64,000 nucleotides of DNA from Ascaris suum. Lineage: Eukaryota; Nematoda; Chromadorea; Rhabditida; Ascarididae. The stretch spans positions 7,106,120 to 7,170,119 of the forward strand of contig CM024190.1 in assembly GCA_013433145.1 (NCBI GenBank), read 5' to 3'. The notes beneath the pieces were generated by a model, which was given only the letters and a program-made list of their open reading frames with translations, searched no databases and was not told where the DNA came from. Numbering within the stretch: position 1 is the stretch's first letter; each line of letters begins with the position of its first letter. Both the position numbers and the translations under genes were made by a program. Positions 1-11,629 of this stretch are shown here, one piece after another.

Positions 1-1333
1 CCCGAAAACTTTCCCCTCGACTTTCCCCACCGATCGTTTTTGTCGGGATCTTGCGTCGCTGCTCGACGGGGATGATCCTTGGCTGAACGTCGCCTGTTTG
101 TCCGCGTCACTCAGTTTTAGGCCTGGTAGTAGACAGCGACCAACTCCCTTTTAATGTGCATGTGTAATATCACTCACTTAGACGACTCAGGTGTTTAGGC
201 GCGTTGGCGTTGATTGTAGTGTCAAGGCATGCACTTCTAGGATTGCTTCCAAGGCCGTCCAGATTGTTTCACCTTAGTGAATGTGATTGATGTGGAGCAC
301 TCTTCTCGGCATTTTTGAATCTGGAGCTTATCGGTCTGGTGCTGTCATGAAAGTGTGTTATGTTCATGTGGAATATAGCACTTCGAAGGGTTTCGATTAC
401 AGGTCGATGTGACACTGAGCAGTCACGACGTGAATGGACTTTCACAGCGCGATGTAAAATTGGCCAAGTTTATGGATAAGGCTAGCACTTGAAAGCCAAC
501 TGTGGTATTCACTTGCGACGATCCGAAACGATAGACGCATTTGTTTCTCACAATGCAAACGTTGGCAATCGAAATAAAGGAATCTTACCATGATATGCTG
601 CAAAAATGTCAAAAATATAACTGAATAAGCGATAAAGTGATCCGAACTTTCCCACAGAAGTGATGGATTGCTATGTTTTTGTGTACAACTTGTGGTCATT
701 TATGTTAGAGGAAATCGTATAGTACTTCATATACTTATCGAATTTTTTAGTGTGTGCCATTTGTTTGCCTTTTATTACTGAATAGATTGAAATGATGATT
801 CCCTAATTATTTGAAAGGTTGGTCAATGCTCCATCGCAGGGAGTATTATTTTATATTCAACACTATCTTGTTTATGTGCTTTTATAAGCATGTATTGCAT
901 TATGCCGGCGCATAAATAAAATGGTGCTCTTTTATTATGGCTTTTTTTTAGCACTGTTTAAATACTTGCTGAGAATTAACTAGGAGAATAACTGCAACAG
1001 AATGTTGGCGAAGAGGCGTCGGTGCTATGCTTATATCGTGACGTACTCGCTATGAATCTGTTGTTTTAGGCAGTAAAATTGGGATATGTTGGTGACTGAA
1101 CTTTCCCAGCATAGGTTTTCTGTGACAGCAACCTCCCTCCTCATTTCTTTCCAATATAACATAGTGTAGACATCAAAGTTATTCACGCTGAGCAAATATT
1201 TTTTATTCGTCGTTAATTTTATGCTTTCCAATGAAGACATTAGCTAATGAGAACGAAACGGTTGAGATGTATGAAGTGTTGTGGATGTGCTGTCGTTACC
1301 GCTTGTCACGCTACTTCATATCCTCCTCCTCGT
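1..1333. other. Spacer downstream of the SDR gene
   Basis: I see no coding exon supported by splice phase or family similarity here. It should hold the 3' UTR of the minus-strand dehydrogenase at its right end. The first 300 bases are more GC-rich than the rest and could be the edge of a neighbouring gene outside the window, but no frame convinces. Confidence 0.4.
1202..1207 (-). terminator. Candidate polyadenylation signal of the SDR gene
   Basis: AATAAA on the minus strand (TTTATT on plus), 127 bases past the stop codon of the dehydrogenase. This is the first canonical hexamer I noticed after that stop. Cleavage is not visible from sequence alone. Confidence 0.4.
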
Positions 1334-4300
1334 CTAACGTGGGTGCTTTAGTCCACGACCACCGTCGATGCGTAGCAATTCTCCGGTAATAAACGATGAA
1401 TGTTCGCTGGCTAAGAAGTAGATTCCCTCGGCGACTTCAGATGGCTGACCCACTCGACAAAGTGGATGGGTTTCTTTGCCTCGATCGATGAACTGAACAT
1501 AACTTTTTCAGTCAATCACTAGTTTTAGGCGATTTCTTCTCTTCATTAAAAAGCCTTAGCTGAAATGAGTTCTTCTTTGGAGGGATTTTAATGAGTTGCC
1601 AAATGGGTCCGGCGAAATAATAGAGGGGGTTGCTTATAACGGTTAAAACCCCTTTTTGGTTACATTTAGCTTTTGAACTTGGAGTTGCCGCCTCGGTCAA
1701 CTTCTGGTCAACCACCAAACGAAATTTCGAGATACGCAATTAAACGTGTAATGGATGTGAATATATTTCTCTATGATCGTCTACAGATGACTCCCTTGGC
1801 CATCCATATGTGTCTCTTCGACTTACCTTAATAGGAGCTTAATTAAGCGGCTTCTCTGATGCTCACCTAGATGGCCGCATTGTTGGATATACATCTGCTC
1901 ACTCAAGTGATATGGTGATATGATAACGTACCGCTTTGTAATCCTCTTCTGACATTCCAGAGCGTAGATGTACGTCGGTAATTACCACTCCGGGGCTGAA
2001 AGAGACACTTTCAAGGCGTATTATTTACCTCATATTACTTGATACTCAGGTCATTCTTTCTATCATATTGCTTTGATGGCCTCCGCGATCAGTGATCAAA
2101 GAGTTCGAATATACGCATCTATCAATCAATTAGTGGCAATCACTGTTCGTAATCATACTGTTCAATTCAGTCATCAGTGATAATAAAAGGTCTAATTCTT
2201 GAATTTAGCTAGTACATTAAGGGTACGGAGCGCATCATTTAGTTAAATATATATATTAAGACTATTTTATTTATTCGATACGGTGTTCTGAGAAGCCTAT
2301 CCTCTATCTCCTGCAGGGAATCACGTTGTAAATATTTAACTTTTCAGGATTAGGCGGTAAATACTCTTCCAAGGATGCCCATGTAGATTGAGGAAATACC
2401 AGGTGGGGCTGTGAAAACGTCAGGAGTTTTAAGCTTTATCTCCAACAGATGGCAAGATTATCAACGTTTAATAAGGATGAATGGGAGTCTCATACGCTCC
2501 CCTCCCCCCCCCCCCCCTTGTGGGAAATAGATGTATCAAGTAATTTCTACAAAATCTAATAATAAAACGATAATTTCTGCGGCGCTATATAAGGTTTAAG
2601 GCCTCTTCTCGCCAATGTGCTGAGGTTAAAGGTGTGAACTTTATTGGTGTGAAACGATAGAGAAACTCTACAAGCTGACTTCACTGAGTTGACGCGGACT
2701 CCCAATGGACCCAACTCGAGCGAAAGACATTTAGTGAATTGATCCAATGCGGCCTTCGACATGCAGTAGAACGTCACGCCGGCAAACTGAAAGCTAATTA
2801 TTGAATACAACTCATCTGAATTGCTAACGATCACGAATTGATGATCACTCGACACAGCGACGCATCCAGGAAGCGAGTGCACTATTTATATTCACCTGTC
2901 AAACGCTGATAATCAGTTGGAATTATATGAACATTGCTGCAACTATCACCTTATCACCTTTCATCAAGTGCAGCTGCCTTTGTTTTCGTGATGAACGGGC
3001 AGTTCATAAACAAGGCTCGTTTCGGCATCAACCATTTGCTCCATTTTATTTTTATTTTACTTCATTCTATTTATGATATAATTCAATTTGCTCAACTTCA
3101 AACAAGATACTGTTTTAAAAATATTCTGAGGTAACGTCAATATATTCAGGTGTAGTTCATACAGGTAATTTTTTACCGGGCATGGTCCGTTGATGCTGCT
3201 TACGTTAACGATCGTTCCTTTCGTTTCGATCAAATGTGGGATAGCAAGTTGAGTTAAGCGTATCACGCTTCGTACATTCACATCCATCAACGTGTCATAA
3301 TCGTTCAGCGATGATTCAGCGACCACGCCTAATATAAGGTAAATTCCTGTTCTTATTTTTGCACCTTTTTCAAGGTGTTTTGAATATAATATTACCTTTA
3401 GCTCCCCTAATTGTTGCAAGTTGATTTTTTTTTCTCTTTTTTTTTCAAATGCACTAAAAATTTTTAACAAATTCGTCTAATTTTGCTTCTCCTTGCATGT
3501 CTCATGCTCTCTTCTTCACTAAGGTAACTTGTGATGACTCGTTCATCGTGACAGCTGATGTTACCGGTGATAACTGATTGATAAAATAAGGTTTTAAATG
3601 AGTTCACTTCTGAAACACTAAACCTGGCTGGCAATTGCTGTACTGTCGATGGTTAATCAATCTCACATTTGGTAGAAAAGGTTGGTTCAGAAGACTCATC
3701 ACATCAATATACAAAATACCACACAAGTCGATACAAAATTTACTGGAATTTGTGTTATATTGTAATGCCGAAATAACGAATGAATAAATGAAACCTGTAA
3801 GAAGTATGCCGGCAGCATTGATTAACGTATCAAGTCGATGGAATTTTTCGAGCGTCGTCTCCATAAGTTGTTTAGCGACATTCTCGTGTCTTAGATCACC
3901 GCATGTCATCACAATCTAGACCACATAGATCGCCATTCACCACTACGATACTCTAGCCGTGATTCAGAATCCGTTTCAATTCGCATAAAATTACTGAACA
4001 CATCGAAGCGTTTCGGAGTTTGAGATCGAAAAGAAATTATCCTCTGATTGTATCAGCTTATTTCCTTAAGTTTGATAAGTTTAGTTGTACAATTTCAAAC
4101 GATGGAAATTTTGCTAGGAGGCTGTAATATGTGGATGGTGATTTGAAATTGACGATGGTGACATACGGATTCTTTAGGAACGCCTTTTGCGATGCACTCT
4201 TTTACCGTCTCGGCGAGTGCCTCTTCGTTGCGTCCATTTAACGATAGTTGGTAGCCTTTCTCGGCGAATAGGATCGCCGTTGCCCTTCCGATTCCAGAGC

Positions 4301-4905
4301 TTGCACCTCAACGACATCAAATTTGCATAAGTAAATCAACTGCACTTCAAATCAAATTAGTGCAATCTTGAGTAAGCAAATTTAGAGCCTTCTATAACAA
4401 ATCAGGCAACACTTTATCGGCAGATCCTTTCATCACAGAAATTAGACAAATCTCAAATCCTTTCATCTAGTATTTATGAGAGGGGGAACGAGAGAGAAGA
4501 CCTGAAAAGAATTGTCACTCTTTGATGACACTTTTCGTTAAGATTCAGATGGAAGAAACCTAATAGCTCGGTCAATGCTAACAATTATCAGTGGTTTTTC
4601 TTTAACGCTTTAAAATGCGATTCGGGATCCTCATACGGAAATAAATTTTATGCTCTCTTTTGATTGGGTGAATTTCATTCAAAAATCGCTCAACTTCAAC
4701 ACATCCTCGTCACCTCATAAAACAGATGTTTTTCTTTCTTCTTAGACCTGAATAAGCATTGAATTATTTTATTTACTTTTGTGAGTTCTTTGCTGCCGTA
4801 TTATTAGTACCGTTATAAGAGGTGATTAATTTCGATGCATAAATATAAGAAAGCAAAGAAACCAGTTATAGCTGCGACGAGACGTTTCGAAGTGGGAACC
4901 GCCAT
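1334..4905 (-). CDS. Short-chain dehydrogenase/reductase (classical SDR)
   Basis: Seven exons on the minus strand join in phase: 4905-4863, 4306-4167, 3915-3795, 3328-3177, 2786-2680, 1995-1932, 1492-1334, giving 261 residues, the normal size of a classical SDR. The Rossmann cofactor motif TGASSGIG lies at residues 14-21. NAAG (94-97) replaces the usual NNAG. The catalytic Ser146 (in NVSSING) is followed 13 residues later by Tyr159 and Lys163 (YCMSK), and the C-terminus carries the typical PGVVITD and [12 protein letters not shown] segments. No signal peptide or membrane segment is visible, so a soluble NAD(P)(H)-dependent oxidoreductase is expected. Nematodes have many SDR paralogues, so the substrate cannot be assigned. 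The start is ATG at 4905, whose 14-codon exon ends one base into a Gly codon completed by exon 2. Exon 5 ends at 2680 rather than 2685, because only this restores the VNPG motif. Confidence 0.93.
2504..2517. repeat. C homopolymer, 14 bases
   Basis: Uninterrupted C run in the intron between SDR exons 5 and 6. It is one of ten G/C runs of 11 bases or more in the window. Confidence 0.9.
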
Positions 4906-7668
4906 TGTTTCGTGATCGAATTAATGCGTTTGCGTCTGCGCACCTGTCAATCCGAAGTTAAAGTGGACGTGCAGCAATAGCTGAAATGCTTGGGCAATGA
5001 GCCATCAATGCACCAACAACACCTAACTAAAAGCACCATGCTGTAACCTAAGCGTTATGCAAAGCGCATCAGGAAGGAGGTAACTTCAAGCAACAGGTAA
5101 GATGAGGCAGAAGAGTGCAAAAATAAAACGCGCTATGAAATTCAGCAATATTTTATGCATTTTTGAATTATACGTATATTATTCAAATGAGGTGTTTTTC
5201 GTTCACTTAAACATGATGGGCGTCCTGAAACGATTGTTGCTGCACGGTACACGATGGTGCAACACGAAACGACATTACGTAACTGCTATTGAACCATCAA
5301 AGCAGATCAGTACAATTGGCGGTGGAGCGGTTTGGCCTATTGATCCCACTATATAAGGAATATTTCACTCATTGTTTGTACGAGATAGTAGGTTGATCGG
5401 TTGTGTGTCTCGTGCTGTGTGGTACGCGTCTGTGCGTCTGTGTTTTCTCAAACTTGCCTCAGTAGCGGCGTTTTACTCGCCTGAAATTCGTTAATGGCTT
5501 CGGTGATGTTCACCTAGCGGATATTTTTCACCGTTCTCTCGTCGTACGAACCCCTTCATTATGATTCCATGGTTCCCGTTTGGTGTCATTTATTTGGAAA
5601 GTGAATTCAATACAGAATTCGCCCTGCTATCGTACCGTTTTTATTTGGAATATACCTCGACGGTACTTCTTTTCTGTCCTAAGTCTGTCACTGTTCGCAT
5701 ACTCAGAGCTTAGGTAACCGTAATTTGTGATCCAGATTTCTCCTGAGCGATCCTCACCAGCCGACCACCTTACGAATGTGTTCTGTAGGTGTTTTTGAAC
5801 GTTTTAAGCGTATGGTCTGCTTTAATGTAGACTCTTTACTCGTTTTTATGTTGTAGTGTTGTAGGAATGAGAATAGCACTGTGCTAGCTTATTGCATTTT
5901 TCAAGAATGCATCAACTTGTCTATTCTTGACTAAGGGCCCACCTGTCTTGTTTTACTTGCCAATTTCGACGTTGGCCAAGTGTTGCCTAGCGTCCTGTAC
6001 AACAATAACTTTGTAATTATTGTTCGATATTATGTGCGGCGAATTGCACTAATGTAATCAGCGGAGAATGGCGCTTTACGACCTTTGATCCGCACCTCAG
6101 CAACTCTTTGAGTTTAATTCAGTTCAACGTATATGATTATGAGTAAAATTCAATATCGCTCTTTTCGGGTCGCGATCGGGACCGCGTCTAACCGGACACC
6201 TCATGTTTTCCGGATGAAGCGGAAATAACCTAGACATTGGTGAGGTCTAGGAAGAGGATGCCTCCCGCTGATTTAGAGATCTGAGCATACGGCACCAAAA
6301 GACCTTGGAATCAATTTGAAGGTAGTCGTCAATAAAAAAGCAGTACCATTTACTCACTGCGAAATGCATGTGTGTTACTGTGCTTGGAACCTTATGAAAA
6401 ATGCACAGCGTTTTTCGCCACCAGCGATCAATCAATGAGGGGAGGAGTTCTATTCATTGCACTTCTGATGTTGCACACCAGGGAACGCTGAAATACCTCG
6501 TTATCCGTTCTAATGTGGATGTTCTGGCTAAATGAAATAAACATAGACTCCTTAAAAAGTTTTTTTTTTTTTGTATCACCGTAGCATTGCTGTCATGTGA
6601 TGTTTCCGGAAGGTTACTCCCAATTAGTTAATGCTTGAAAATAGTTACGCTTAAGTCATTTTAGTATGGAGTAAAATAAATTTCACCTTGCAGATATTCT
6701 TAAGCCTAAAGAACAAAGGGTCGACTTGTTGAAACGATTTCAAGAATTTTTGGAAAATGTTGACTTGGTAGATGAAAACATACACAGAAAGTTTTTGAAG
6801 AAACCTCATTTAGGAGATGCAAGCAAAATAAATGGGAAACGCAAAAAAAAAGTGATAGAAATCTGCAACAAAATATACTAAAATTAGTCGCTTCAAAATT
6901 GCAGTGAGCAAAAAAATGGGAATGCGAAAGGTCTGCCTACTGTTGGATAGGGTCGTTTAGGAAGTGATTGAGCGGAAGCTTGGTGAGGTTCCTCCTGAAC
7001 GAAGTGAAGTCTTTACGAGGACAACGTTTGAAGGGAGCAAATTCCGGTTTCTTAGTAGTTGTTTTAAAAAATGGATACTATGTGGTCATCGTAATCTTCC
7101 TCTTTTGTTGTTTTGAACGCGTTTGCTGCGAGAAAAGAAAAAAACAAACATGGGCAGACTTAAATGCGCGTAACTAAAAGAACTGTTAGAATGCATGCAA
7201 AGATCAGGCGTTATTTTACGGACAGCAAAGACTAAAGGTGCATTGCTTCAGCATTTTCAACATAGGTGGTCTGAAGACAGTTTTCGAAAAGCGCACCTGG
7301 CATAGAATCGTTGTGTTTCCTCTTTTCAAAGCTTTCGCGCTTCAGGTAGTGTTTGCCAGATCTCTCTTGTATACTCGGCAGTAGGTCTGATCAAAAAGCA
7401 AGGATACAGTTAATCCACCGAGAAGCGGAAGAAACGGAAGTCTTGAGTAGCTAACAGGAAGGGTCGGTGTTTTCCATATATCAGCATCTTTCTGTATATT
7501 CGTATCTCGTTGTGGCCGCATGCTACCAATTCATCACGGTCGTTGTTTATGAGAGCTGTTTAGTGCATAAATAAGGATCTCTACCACTGCATTTTCGTTT
7601 CTATGCTTTTGCGACCTCGATTACTCGTTCTTTTCATCAGTTTCCTTCTGCTCGTTGAAGTTGTTCAT
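4906..7668. promoter_or_regulatory. Divergent intergenic region, SDR / eIF2-beta
   Basis: About 2.8 kb between the minus-strand SDR start and the plus-strand eIF2-beta leader, presumably holding both promoters. A TATA-like CTATATAAGG occurs near 5349-5358, far from either ATG. Short open frames here (for example 5102-5356) lack family similarity and I do not call them. No RNA gene was recognised. Confidence 0.35.
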
Positions 7669-7675
7669 TTTGCAG
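7669..7675 (+). other. Candidate spliced-leader acceptor for eIF2-beta
   Basis: TTTGCAG, preceded by a T-rich stretch, lies 50 bases before the eIF2-beta ATG with no coding exon needed upstream. That is the arrangement expected of a nematode trans-splice site. It is inferred from position and consensus only. Confidence 0.5.
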
Positions 7676-7725
7676 TTGGTTGCCAACCGTTGTGCTTCAT
7701 CCACTCGTCGAAGGAAACAGACGTG

Positions 7726-10700
7726 ATGGCAGACGACGATTTGGTAAGTTTCGAGTCGTTATTTTTGTACTTCTCCAGTGGTTAACGTCCCTGTCATTAT
7801 TTTTTTCCTTAACATCCTCGAAGCGTACTAGAGGTTTTTGGTTAGATAAAATCTGTCCTGCAATGGCGTTCATGAAATGACCTCTCCCCTGCCCTCTTCC
7901 GTCTCCTTCCTAGGATGAATTGGTTGATGTGGAAATGGAGGGGGAGGGGGCAGAGAGTTCATTTCCGCTGCATTTGTTATGATCTGAAACGTCTTGTCAA
8001 TATTTGTTTTATAGGATACAGTGTTACTCCTGATGCTTCCATTTATCTTCGTGTTTCTAAGGAGAAGAGCATTTCCTTGTTGATAGGATCCAACATCACT
8101 TGCAGGAACTAAATTTAACCGGCAAGAAGAAGAAAGCGAAAAAGCCAATCATCCTCGACGATGTACCCTCGCCTGCTCCTGAAAGTCATGCGCAAGCGCC
8201 GGAAACAGGTTCTTTTTCATGCGGATGGAAGTTTATCTACGAAAAGTGCAGTGTGGCTGATATAAATTTTGTCGTCCCATAATGCTTTCTGCCTAAGTTC
8301 AGTGTAAAGGTTGTTGGCGGTAATCGACTGAGTGTCATAGGAAATTAGAGCGGCTTATTTCGCACGATTGCCCATATACACTTTTTCGAATAACTGTGCA
8401 AGGTAAATACAAACAGTAAGAAAGAGTGACGGCGACCATCTACCTACGCTTGAGTTGGAACTAATGTGCAGAGTTTCAGCTGTTTGGTAACAGAGATTTT
8501 TGGAGCGTCAGAATTTCAAAAAACTCGGAGAAGGATACCAGGACAGGAATCTCCGGAATCCGCTGAGAGCTGTAGGATTTCATGAGGGGAAAAATACAGA
8601 GTAAGGAGCTTTGTGGTGCAAAAATTAAGATTCATCTAAAGCATTGCATTTTTGATGAATTTGGCAGTTTAAGAGTGAAGTCGAGTGCGCAATAAGTTGA
8701 GAATGTGACGGAGATTCCCAGTCACGATCCTCGAAACTTCCTCCCTTATCATATCCTACTAATTGGAACCTTTGGTCTTATTGAGCTCCGCTCTACTTCT
8801 GTGTGGCTGTATAGAATTCAACGCTATACAGTGGAGCGAAATCCATATACCGACAAAAATTTTTTCATAATCGTTGAACTTTATTGTGAGAGACCGGCGA
8901 GAGTCTTGAAAGTGATAGTTGATATTTGCAGAAGAGTTGATATTGGGTCCAAAGAAGAAAAAGAAGGCTCCTAAAGCACCCGTTCTTGATGAAACCGCAA
9001 AGGTAAGAGCATCTTACTATTCAGTTGCTCATCAATGGGCGTTTTATACAACGGCTTAAAGCGTCAGTTATTTTTACAAGCTTCATGTGGTGTTAGGGGA
9101 AGTCCATATTTTCTTTAGGTTTAAACGAAATTGTAAGTGTTCGAGGCGCACGGTCGTATCCTCAAGGAATAAGGGGTCTGGATGCATTTTCTTTACGCTA
9201 TCGCCTTGAAAAGGTTTTTATGCATCATGCTGAGCCTTCAGAAAATGTTCTTAGCTCTTCGTCATTTCTCCTTTATTTTCTTGATCTTTCGGTTAGGATT
9301 GTTATAGCAGCTCAAAGGTGCCTTTGAGTTCTTCCTGAGCCGCAAAGTTACCCAAGGATGAGATAATTGATGCTTTTCTTTTGCTAAATATCGTCCTGGC
9401 TGCACAACTCTTCGACAAGGATGCAAAAACCCCCAAGTGGAATTTAGGAAACTGTAAAATGGACATAATCAAAAGAAACGTGTTCTACGTTTATAACGCT
9501 GTTACATCCATACGTTATATCGGTCGTGTATTCAATTATCGGCGAAGTTTGCTTGAAGGCGGAAGAATCAGCGCCGATGGCCGAGGGCCTCGGAATGACC
9601 AACTTGATTGACGCTGCTGGTTCATGGCCTGATTATACATACGAGCAGCTTCTGGATATGGTGTTTGGTATAATGCGAGAGAGGAATCCTGAATTGGCTG
9701 CCGGAGAAAAGAAGAAATTCATAATGAAACCGCCGCAGGTCTGACTTTGTGATATTATCACTTAAAATTTCGTGTTATAGAAATTATAAACGAAATCAAA
9801 GCATGGATAATGCTTAAAACGGGGAAGAAGCGGAAGAAAAAGGGTGATTATGGGAGAGAAAGAACATTCTTGTACTGTATTCTTTTCATGGTGCAGTAGC
9901 TATCAATAGATCGTCGCCAATGATTTGCAGGTATTGTCGACTGCTTGTAGAGTCTTAATGAAGGGCTTTTTTATTTACAGGTAGCACGAGCGGGCAGTAA
10001 AAAGACTGCATTTGCAAATTTCGCTGAAATTTGCCGCCTGTTGAAAAGACAACAGAAGCACGTGCTGCAGTTTCTGATGGCCGAGCTCGGCACCACGTAA
10101 GTCTTGTTATATTGAGTAAAACCGAATGCATTGCTGTAACGTTGAAAACCTTTTTACGTGCGTTTGTTCAATTTAGGTGTTGTAACTTGAAGGGAGCACA
10201 ACGTGGTGTCACAGTCGAAGTCAGTTCTGTGTTATCCATGCCTTCTCACTAAGTTGCCTGCTGTTCGTGTTCCACGCTTCGTGTACGAATGCGCTCACGT
10301 TGAAAAGAGGATAGTCGACATTCGTATCCCAGAACTATGCCTCTGCTATGGTTATAGCACTAGTTCATCGCTGCTTAGCTGTTCTCGTTTAACAACTCAA
10401 CAGTTGAGAGTACTGTGCGAGTATAAATGCACATAAAGTTACCAGGGCAATTTCGAAGGAGCACGAATTAAGGAAGACTATCAGATGGTGTTATCAATGC
10501 TCGTCATATTTCTTTCCTTTTGACTATTTTCATGTAAGATGCATAATAGCACAAGAGTCAAAAGAGATGAGAGTGAAATACGCCTATTACTTGATACTAT
10601 AAGCGATGTTCTTTGATGGAAATGATTGCAGAGGCTCTGTCGACGCCAACAGTTGTCTAATAGTGAAAGGCCGATTCCAGCAAAAGCATTTCGAAACCGT

Positions 10701-11628
10701 TCTGAGGAAATACATCAGTAAGTTATGATGCAATCTTACGTTCATATTGCTATCACTAATTGCTTCTTTATTGTTGTTTTGTTATGCAAATATTGCACAT
10801 GAACATTGAGGTGTGTTGGGCTTTTTTATGTGCTAAATAGATTCATTGAACCAATGCTGCCTCCGGAATGTGCCGAGTTGATCAATTTTGTTGGAACGGG
10901 TCGAGGGCGTCGGGGACACACTTCAAAAATAGTGTGTAGGTGAGGGAGGGGGGGGGGGGCGGTAGGTAGGCATTGTTGCTCACGCTGATTCTCCAAGCGA
11001 GTAGTGCAGTTGGTCACTCCAACAACTTCTTTATTTCCGAAACTTTTTATAACATGCAAGAAGAAAGTGAGGATTTTCATAGTTTAAGCACCTCGCCTAT
11101 GATGGGAAAGCCGAGGAAATGGCTGTGAAGTATACGCAGTGGTGCGATATACTTGACTTGCTCGTTTTTTCAACTCCTTTCACCCACTTTTTCAAGCTCA
11201 TTTGCTTTTTTCACTACTCATTGTCTTTATGAAGTGGTTGATTTGAGTGGATAGACTCATGTCATAGGTTTGCAAGGTAAATGTTCTCAAATTTTTTGAG
11301 ATGAAAGAAAAGAACGGAACAGGAACACTCATATCCGGAGCTGTCCTGTTAGCTATGCGATGTTGTAGTTGCCTTCCAGAAGTCTAACGTTTGTGCGGAA
11401 AAGTTGTTTTGCTGATTGAATGGGTATTTTATTGCAGAGGAGTACGTAACGTGTCACACATGCCGTTCATCGGAGACTGAATTGACAAAGGACACACGAT
11501 TGTTCTTCCTGCAGTGCCATACGTGCGGTAGCAGGTGCTCGGTGGCCGCGATTAAGAGTGGATTCACCGCAATGGTTGGCAAGCGTGCTGCATTGAGGCG
11601 GGCTGCTGAGGCGACCGCCGGCAAATAA
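7726..11628 (+). CDS. iftb-1 (eIF2-beta): Eukaryotic translation initiation factor 2 subunit beta
   Basis: eIF2-beta is part of the eIF2-GTP-initiator tRNA complex in the cytosol. Exons: 7726-7743, a short exon from 7914 (ending at 7922 or 7928, both phase 0), 8106-8208, 8932-9002, 9559-9738, 9981-10096, 10632-10717, 11438-11628; about 257-259 residues. The N-terminal half is acidic with two lysine blocks (GKKKKAKK and [10 protein letters not shown]), where yeast and vertebrate proteins have three; such blocks bind eIF5 and eIF2B-epsilon. The conserved core follows: [19 protein letters not shown], a helix ending AELGT, and [23 protein letters not shown]-terminal C4 zinc ribbon has CHTC paired with CHTC ([10 protein letters not shown]...[11 protein letters not shown]). 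The start is the first ATG after a TTTGCAG leader acceptor; exon 1 is only 18 bases (MADDDL). The end of exon 2 is the one unresolved junction. Confidence 0.95.
10948..10959. repeat. G homopolymer, 12 bases
   Basis: G run within the last intron of the eIF2-beta gene, in a purine-rich setting. Confidence 0.9.
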
Positions 11629-11629
11629 A
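11624..11629 (+). terminator. AATAAA overlapping the eIF2-beta stop codon
   Basis: The stop codon TAA (11626-11628) lies inside the hexamer AATAAA. If this hexamer is used, the 3' UTR would be only some 10-25 bases. I noticed no other AATAAA close downstream, but a variant hexamer could serve instead. Confidence 0.5.
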
